Positions 19,978 through 26,037 of a DNA stretch of 26,037 nt are shown here, piece by piece. A program made the position numbers and the translations under genes. The notes below the pieces were generated by a model. It saw only the letters and a program-made list of their open reading frames with translations, was not told the origin of the DNA and did no database searches. Every line of letters starts with the position of its first letter. Position 1 is the first letter of the stretch. Origin of the DNA: Plantago elongata (lineage: Eukaryota > Streptophyta > Magnoliopsida > Lamiales > Plantaginaceae); contig JAYMSP010002139.1 in NCBI GenBank assembly GCA_036897095.1, forward strand, positions 1-26,037. The letters run 5' to 3'.

Positions 19978-20660
19978 CAGGGATGGACCCACATATGTGC
20001 AAGGGGTTGCAATCGCTACCCCTCAATTTTAGACATGAAATGTCTATTATATTCTTAATCATATATTAAGAAAGATCAATAATGAATTATGAGAAAAACT
20101 GCCAACTTAGCTGGCGCACTTATGTTCCATAAAGTCTTCATTTACCAACTATCACAGTTTCCTTGCCAACTGATCACAGGTTGATTCAATTCTCAATAGT
20201 GCCACATTTTTCAACCATTTTATTTATATATATTTCTCCTCATGTCAAGAGTTTATTTATTTTTGTATAGCACTTTTTATTGTTTCTCTCTTTTTATGTG
20301 TTCTGTTACTTTGCATTTTACAATCATATTTTATTTCTTTATTTTTATATTCATTTACTTAACATACTTAACTTTATTTCATTTAACTCTCTTTATTTCT
20401 TATTTTTCCTATTCAATGGTAAATTCATTTACTTAATATACTTAAATTTTATTTTATTCAATCTAAACAAAACTATGTTGTATTTAATTCTTCCATTTTA
20501 TGAGCACATAATTTAAAAAATTATAGTCTAAGCATTGTTCTTTACAGTGAGAGTTTTGAAATTGTAATTTTGTTTAGTCATTAATAATGAAAAAGTTTTA
20601 AATAAATTTATTGTGAAAAAAATTCGCTACCCCTCACATATATTTATGCGTCCGTCCCTG
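19978..20660. mobile_element. Non-autonomous hAT element (Ac/Ds superfamily)
   Basis: 683 bp with inverted ends CAGGGATGGACCCACATATG on the left and CAGGGACGGACGCATAAATA on the inverted right. A perfect 8-bp duplication, ATTTGACG, flanks it at 19970-19977 and 20661-20668, the hallmark of hAT insertion. The sub-terminal phrase CGCTACCCCTCA occurs in direct orientation near both ends (about 20014 and 20626). The interior is T-rich and non-coding; the frames at 20242-20516 are compositional. The intact duplication suggests a relatively young insertion. Confidence 0.93.
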
Positions 20661-21569
20661 ATTTGACGTTGATTACAGTTGTACATTTATCTTAGACACT
20701 TGTACCTTACGGTTAAAAACCATTATATCCTTTTGTAATTGAGCTCTATATAAAATCTTCGTTTCAGCTCATTTCAATCATCTTGTTATCTTCAAGTCAC
20801 TATGTAAACACATAGAGTTCGGTTATATTGAATAAACCCTTTGATTTCAACATGGCAATTTTTGCAATTCCAATTCTGAAAGAATTGCCAACTAAATAGG
20901 CTCATTCTAAGGTAAAATTGACCCATTCTATCATGCAAAAAATATATTCGTACAGTACTTAAAGTAACAATCATATGGACGAGTAATGGATGGATATGGC
21001 AGCACTGGGTATCTGATAATTAATGTGCATGGGTCATAGGTACCGTTAAGGCAGAGCGCGTTAATAATTGTAGATCCTAAATTTATTATAATGATCTTCA
21101 TACCACTTGTAGCAATTAATCGGGTATTCGTGTGACATAGTTAATTTGACTTCACTAATACATGCACTTGATTGAGAAAGTCTTCATAGATTGAGATTGA
21201 CTTAATCAAAGATTCCAACAAAATGATAAACGAGTCCTACTACTCATTCGAGGTCATCTTTCGCGTATAAATATTCCCTTTTACTAGACTACTAGTAATA
21301 GATAAATATTATTCATGTCTCGAATTAAGTTTTACAGATTAATAAGAAATGTAGTTCATCATGTAATTGTAAAGTACCATAGATAGACGTCACTAATTAG
21401 GGGCAATCGAATCGAGCTAGCCAATTGTAACTGAAATTGACTTTTGATTGATGAACATATAAGCGTGTATTATGCAAGAGATTAACATATTATATATATG
21501 ATATAATTAACTATACAAAACCCTAGGAATGAAGCCAAGAAACTTCGAGTTAGAATCTTGCAGCATGAG

Positions 21570-21642
21570 GCATGAGCATAATGGCATCCCACTATTATTA
21601 TACAGCTGCATGAGCATAATGGCATCCCACTATTATTATACT
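21570..21642. repeat. 38-bp tandem duplication
   Basis: Two copies starting at 21570 and 21608, each beginning GCATGAGCATAATGGCATCC and continuing to TATTATTATAC with essentially no differences. A recent local duplication in non-coding DNA. Confidence 0.9.
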
Positions 21643-21941
21643 CTAGCTTACTTCTTCACTGAACCTAAATCGGATTTAAATTCACAACTTGAACCGTATA
21701 TAGAGAAGAAGAAGAAATATCTTTCTTAAATTCATTGGTAGAAATGGAAAAAAAAGCTTATGGAAGTCGGTTTAATTTAATGGAATAATGGATATAAATG
21801 CCTCGATTATCAGTAAGCACAAAGGATTAGTCACATGATTACGTACCCAATTTAGCCTTTAAATTCTATATATATGCACTTTCCAATTTTTTAGACAACT
21901 TTTAAGTAATCACGCAAGTGCACAACAATGAACAATCCGAT

Positions 21942-21989
21942 CCAATAATCACACAACAGTCCAATCCAATGATCACACAACAGTCCAAT
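21942..21989. repeat. 24-bp tandem duplication
   Basis: Two units, starting at 21942 and 21966, share AATCACACAACAGTCCAAT with one A/G difference. A partial further copy (CCAATCCTACC) follows. Confidence 0.85.
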
Positions 21990-22365
21990 CCTACCCAATC
22001 CAACTGAACGTTAGGTTATCCATTTTCCTACTTTAAATTGGTCTAACCCAATATTAGACTACGATTTGATAGGGAAAATTGAAGGTAAACAACTGTTCTT
22101 ATTTTTGGAAGAGATACATTCCATAAAGACTTTATATTTAAATGAATACCAAATTTTGGAAAACACTACTTTGAATGAGATTCTATGGTCGTTTGAGTTG
22201 TTCAACTTTAATAGATAAGTCTTGTTCTTCTGCCATTAATCCCGATCAATACACTTTTTTGACATCTCTATCAACTTTTCAATCTTAGATTTAGTATTCA
22301 AGGTAGAAACTTTAGCTTCTCCCCTTGTTTGGGAGTGAGACTCTTCCATTATAATGAAGAGTTGA

Positions 22366-22398
22366 ATACATACATACATATATATGTGTGTGTGTGTT
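22366..22398. repeat. Compound microsatellite (ATAC)n-(TG)n
   Basis: A run of ATACATACATACATATATA followed by TGTGTGTGTGTG. Simple sequence, likely polymorphic. Confidence 0.9.
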
Positions 22399-22909
22399 AT
22401 TCATTGTATTTTTCAGCAGGATAAAGGGACGTCCGTGGTTATTTCCAATGTACGAATGGGTATATTGAAATAAGTTGTTGTCCCCACCCACCGCTACTCT
22501 CCTAAATAAGTTTTAAATTATGAACGTGACACATTAAACGATTTAACGGAAGATATGATACTCTATTAGTCATTATATATTTTTCAATGCTTATTTTTGT
22601 ACACATTATGTAAACTTATTTAAGGATTTTTTTATGTAATTTTATGGATGACGTACCTAAATACAATAAATGGTTGTGGTTATCTCTATGGCCTCTTTAA
22701 TTTACTACATATATAATGCGGACTCATCCATAAATTTCACACATTATACGATATGAGAGTTTCACACTTTTTACCCCGTGAATTCAAACTGATTTCCACA
22801 ACAGGAGTATGTTGTATGTACAACAAATCCAGCTGTTAAATTTGGCATGTATGTGTGGGAAAATCATTGGTCATTTATACAATTTCCTTATAGTGAGAGT
22901 CATGAACAC

Positions 22910-22917
22910 TATAAATA
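22910..22917 (+). promoter_or_regulatory. TATA box of the I9 propeptide gene
   Basis: TATAAATA lies 138 bp upstream of the ATG at 23055. Transcription would start near 22940-22950, leaving a leader of about 100 bp free of obvious upstream start codons. Confidence 0.6.
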
Positions 22918-23054
22918 CATACCAGGCCATACCATAGCACAGACATTATTATTAGCTAGTAGGGACTACAGAAGACAATTAGGTTTTATTTCAGTTCATT
23001 ATTCAAGTCTTCTCTCTCATTATAAAACAAAAAAGACATCAATTGTGCAGTCTG

Positions 23055-23590
23055 ATGGAAGAAGGTACTGAAATAGCCGAGCTGCATTTCGTTTTCATGA
23101 ACTATGATCCCGAATACGAGCGTCTTCGAGCCAACAAGTATGTCGTCTTCTTCTTCTTCTTCTTCTTCTTCTTCTTCTTCTTCTTCTTCTTCTTCTCATT
23201 ACATTGTGTTAAAATCTTCTTCTCATTACAACTTATTTTTATTTGAGTTTGGCATATGTTGTCTCATGTCTATTAAAACTAAATCAGGACTAGGAGAGGC
23301 GGACATGAGCTTGACATGTACTTAAGCAAGAAACATGATGATCTTTTGGCCAAGAACCTCGTGCCAGGATCCTACAACAAGACCATTTCTTTGGTAATTG
23401 TTGACGGTTTCGCAGTCGAAATTACTGATGATCAGGTAACTCTTTTAATTATCTCCTGAACTCGGTTATATCTGTGACTGACTGTAAATTGGATGGGAAT
23501 TGAATTTAGTTTGTTTTATGGGTGCAGGCAAATGTGCTTAGATCTGTGAAAGAGGTGAGGATTGTGGAGAAGAACCAAGAGCTTGAATGA
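23055..23590 (+). CDS. Stand-alone subtilase propeptide (inhibitor I9) protein, SBT2-like
   Basis: Exons are 23055-23137, 23288-23435 and 23528-23590. Donors are GTATGT and GTAACT, acceptors CAG and GCAG, phases 2 and 0. The product has 97 residues. From about residue 34 it matches the I9 prodomain of SBT2-type subtilases by eye: MYLSKKHDDLL, then a segment like the LYSYxxLINGFAV core (here ISLVIVDGFAVEIT), then DDQANVLRSVKEVRIVEKN before a normal stop. I9 domains fold the subtilase and inhibit it until cleaved off. Here no catalytic Asp/His/Ser domain follows within 2.4 kb, and there is no signal peptide. Known stand-alone I9 proteins (Arabidopsis SPI-1) act as subtilase inhibitors, which is a reasonable but unproven role here. 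Alternatively it is a truncated SBT2 gene. The exact introns and clean stop favour a functional small gene. Confidence 0.8.
23145..23196 (+). repeat. (CTT)n microsatellite in intron 1 of the I9 gene
   Basis: About 17 uninterrupted TTC/CTT triplets starting a few bases after the GTATGT donor at 23138. An 18-bp phrase containing CTTCTTCTCATTACA is repeated just after the tract (about 23190 and 23217). Read through, it encodes poly-Phe or poly-Ser, which explains the odd frames there. Confidence 0.95.
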
Positions 23591-25777
23591 TCGAGTGGCC
23601 GTACGTGTATGTGAATTAAGAAGCTAGCAATGGAAATTAATTAATTGGTAGAAAGAAAACTAAAGAAGGGATCATGTACTCAGAAAATTAATTAATTAAA
23701 TAATCAATGCTAGCAAAAACTAAGAAGTATATTAATTAAGCATTAGTAGTATATTAATTAATCGTATCACCGGCAATTTTATCGACTCTATCTGTATGTA
23801 TGTATGAGGTACGATCGAACAATGTCGTCATTTGTTGAAAAATGGAAAAACTAATATTGTCTTCTTGCTTTCAATAATTTCCCCTGCAGACACAGTATTA
23901 CTCCAGTTTCTCTAATTTTCTGTTCCTTTTTTAATTAATTAATTAATATTATTGAATTTATCCAGTATCCTCTCAAAATCTATCCAATATCCATACCTGC
24001 AAAATGTGAGACATATGAGGCCGAACAAGGGACTAAATTGACAAGGTCTCAAAGTTATAGATCAAGTTTGGTCCAATTGGGTTGATTGATCATTGATGTT
24101 CCATAAGACCATGAGTATTATTCGGGTCATAATCATTTTTCACTCATTTAACTACTTATTAGGTGATAATAATTTTTACAAATGACTCAATTAGAGCTTT
24201 AAGTCTCTGTTATTTTGAACTGAAAATTCATTTAATTCACTAAAGCTATAATGAGAAATGAGAATTAGGGGTTGATGAATTACTTAAGGATACCTTAATT
24301 ATTGAATGTGTTATTAACAAGTTAATTATCTAGCTGGGCAAATGATTGGTAAAAATGAAAATACAGAATATATACATGTACTGGTGATCTCAAGTGAAGT
24401 AAAACAAGATAAAATCAGGCACATTTTGTGATCTGACCACACGTACAAACTGTTGCAGATTCTTCTTCCACCAATAAGCAATAATCGATCAAAGAAAAAA
24501 CGAATGCATATGGGTCCAGTCCAACCAAACCAAAATACATTTACTTGCTAGTTGGTGATCATGATTTGAAACAAACAATATTTTCATAACGTACAGTGTG
24601 TTAATCACTATTGAGATAACTCCATGGCAGATAGCTGGTTTATCAGGTTAAGGTTTCAAATTGAGCTGAACAAGACACGTTCTTCACTACCAGTACAAAA
24701 GTAGCTGCTGTTCTATCCATTATTCAACAATCTCATGTTGAAATACACACAGAAATTAAAGCTGTTGCTACTAACATGGGGGTCCTTATTACCATGTGTC
24801 GATCAATGCCAGTAAAGTTCCTAGTACTGAGTTCTTACATAAACTCACATGCACGCACTTTGTTTCTCTACCTAGCTAGCTATTTTCACATCAGACATGA
24901 CTCAACTCTAGTGTCTCTGTTAATTGTTATCATCTACCCCCATTCTCTAATTCTAATAGAGGTTCTTCCTCTCATTTTTTCCTTCCCCTCAAGATTCCGA
25001 TTTGGAATTTTAGTCATTAATGGGCGCTTGTTCATGACTTTTTATCCTCAATTAGATGAGTGATCACACGTTAAAATTTAAAAATAAAATTTTCTTAAAC
25101 GCATATAATCTAAGTATAAAAGTGGAAGACAATTAAGTAAAACCTACTAAAATTATTGAAAAGTGATGAAAGATTAATTGAATCTTATAATAGTCATTCC
25201 TATCTAAATAGACTTATGATTGAATTTTACAAGAAGCTTAAAATCCTCTTTTTTTCTTCTCTTCTACACTTGACTCGAGCATGTATTTCCGTATTATAAT
25301 AGTCTACTTGAATTTGCGTTTTAAGTGTCAACTTGCAAATTCCATGATGTGTAACATTTTGCTATTCGAACATTAATCATCTTAGCATGGTAAATTTAGC
25401 TTACATACCGAAATATTTCTTGCTTGCTTATCCAAATATTCAAAGGATTAATCAGTTAGTTTATGGTGTATAGTTAGTTAATGACGCAAGATTAAATAAG
25501 TCAATTGGTTGTTGACTCCGGACCCGCAAAAACTGAAAATTTCCGAAACTCGCACGTTGTATGGCTGAAATTCATCTGGTTCTGTTAGGCGTTACCCAGC
25601 TTTATAATTTTGTCAATACTCAATCCTTTCACTTTCAAAGCTGGTTTCTTTAATTTTTTTGCTTGCTTGCTTACACCATTTGCCCAGTTTTTTCATGTTA
25701 CTAGCAGGCTAGCAGCTGCCAGTCCTGCCACCGCCCCAATGATACTGTGGGTTCGAACCCTGACCTGTCAAAAACTC
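23591..25777. other. 3' region of the I9 gene and intergenic DNA
   Basis: The first ~200 bp, rich in TTAATTAA, are probably the 3' UTR. The rest has no supported gene. The 95-codon frame at 24776-25063 has no recognisable features. A tRNA-promoter-like B box, GGTTCGAACCC (about 25750-25760), lies just before the right-edge transposon and may be a SINE trace. Confidence 0.4.
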
Positions 25778-25780
25778 TAA

Positions 25781-26037
25781 GACTATCTTCAATGGTGACG
25801 CGTAACAACGCGTCGTCGTGTATTTTTTCTGCAGTGGTGACGCGTCGTCGTGAATGTCACGTCATTTTTTTAATTTAATTTTATTTTAATTTACATATTA
25901 TAAAATTGTTTAGAAGTTGAAATTAACCAAATTGCATTTTATTGAAGACGTTTTATAATATATTGAGATAGAACAAATCAGGAATATATTACAACATAGT
26001 GCGGGAAATTAAAATCGAACGAAAATAAAATGCAACA
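25781..26037. mobile_element. PIF/Harbinger element, cut by window edge
   Basis: Starts GACTATCTTCAATGGTGACG right after TAA (25778-25780). It continues with GCGTCGTCGTG motifs and the block TTTAGAAGTT…TTGCATTTTATTGAAGACG, which is the reverse complement of the 3' half of the 19160-19625 element. It is therefore the same family in opposite orientation. The other end is outside the window, so whether it is a MITE or a longer copy is unknown. Confidence 0.85.

Larger units (their letters stand above)
20669..22900. other. Intergenic region upstream of the I9 gene
   Basis: No gene supported. It holds two small tandem duplications (listed separately) and a CA/TG microsatellite at 22366-22398. The remainder is AT-rich intergenic DNA. 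The frame at 22847-23071 lies in the I9 promoter/leader and is not coding. Confidence 0.5.

Noticed and set aside
20242-20516. Hydrophobic Phe/Leu/Tyr-rich frames suggesting membrane proteins
   Set aside because: T-rich interior of the hAT element; composition alone explains the apparent hydrophobicity.
19629-20760. Old long-terminal-repeat element around the hAT insertion
   Set aside because: No terminal repeat pair, primer site or protein motif could be identified, so no call is made.
23104-23325. Poly-Ser and poly-Phe frames
   Set aside because: Translation of the intronic CTT microsatellite; splice sites remove it from the I9 gene.
24776-25063. 95-codon hydrophobic frame
   Set aside because: No family signature, no splice or promoter support, and pyrimidine-rich composition; probably chance.

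Overview
This is a stretch of nuclear DNA from a flowering plant, most likely a eudicot. The evidence is intron-containing genes of plant-specific families (an ABA receptor, a plant-clade polygalacturonase, an SBT2-type subtilase propeptide), AT-rich intergenic DNA, and many small non-autonomous DNA transposons. The species cannot be read from the sequence. I call four host genes with confidence.

Layout. Positions 1-868 hold the 5' end of a PIF/Harbinger transposon with a broken Myb-like ORF1 on the minus strand. An unassigned 147-bp exon-like segment lies at 939-1085 (minus). A three-exon PYL8/PYL9-type ABA receptor gene occupies 2306-3685 (+). From about 4300 to 13200 is a 9-kb gene-poor block. 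It contains orphan exon-like pieces near 5100, a diverged ~100-bp tandem array (7181-7840), a possible lost promoter/leader (8365-8620), a 3 x 65-bp array (10086-10280), a Tourist-like MITE carrying a nested Stowaway (11210-12004), and a long-inverted-repeat (foldback-type) structure around a 20-bp minisatellite (12059-13090). A five-exon polygalacturonase follows at 13856-16853 (+). Facing it tail to tail is a small secreted-protein gene at 17224-17703 (-). Positions 18010-20660 form a MITE/hAT cluster: two sister MITEs with GGGGCTGATTG ends, one complete Harbinger MITE, and one hAT element with a perfect 8-bp target duplication. A 97-residue stand-alone SBT2-type I9 propeptide gene lies at 23055-23590 (+). 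The window ends inside another Harbinger copy of the same family as the left-edge element.

Function. The host genes look unrelated: ABA perception, pectin/cell-wall modification, a putative secreted small protein, and a possible subtilase inhibitor/chaperone. There is no operon-like or cluster logic. The most unusual structures are the foldback unit with a higher-order 20-bp minisatellite inside it, and the stand-alone SBT2-type propeptide gene.
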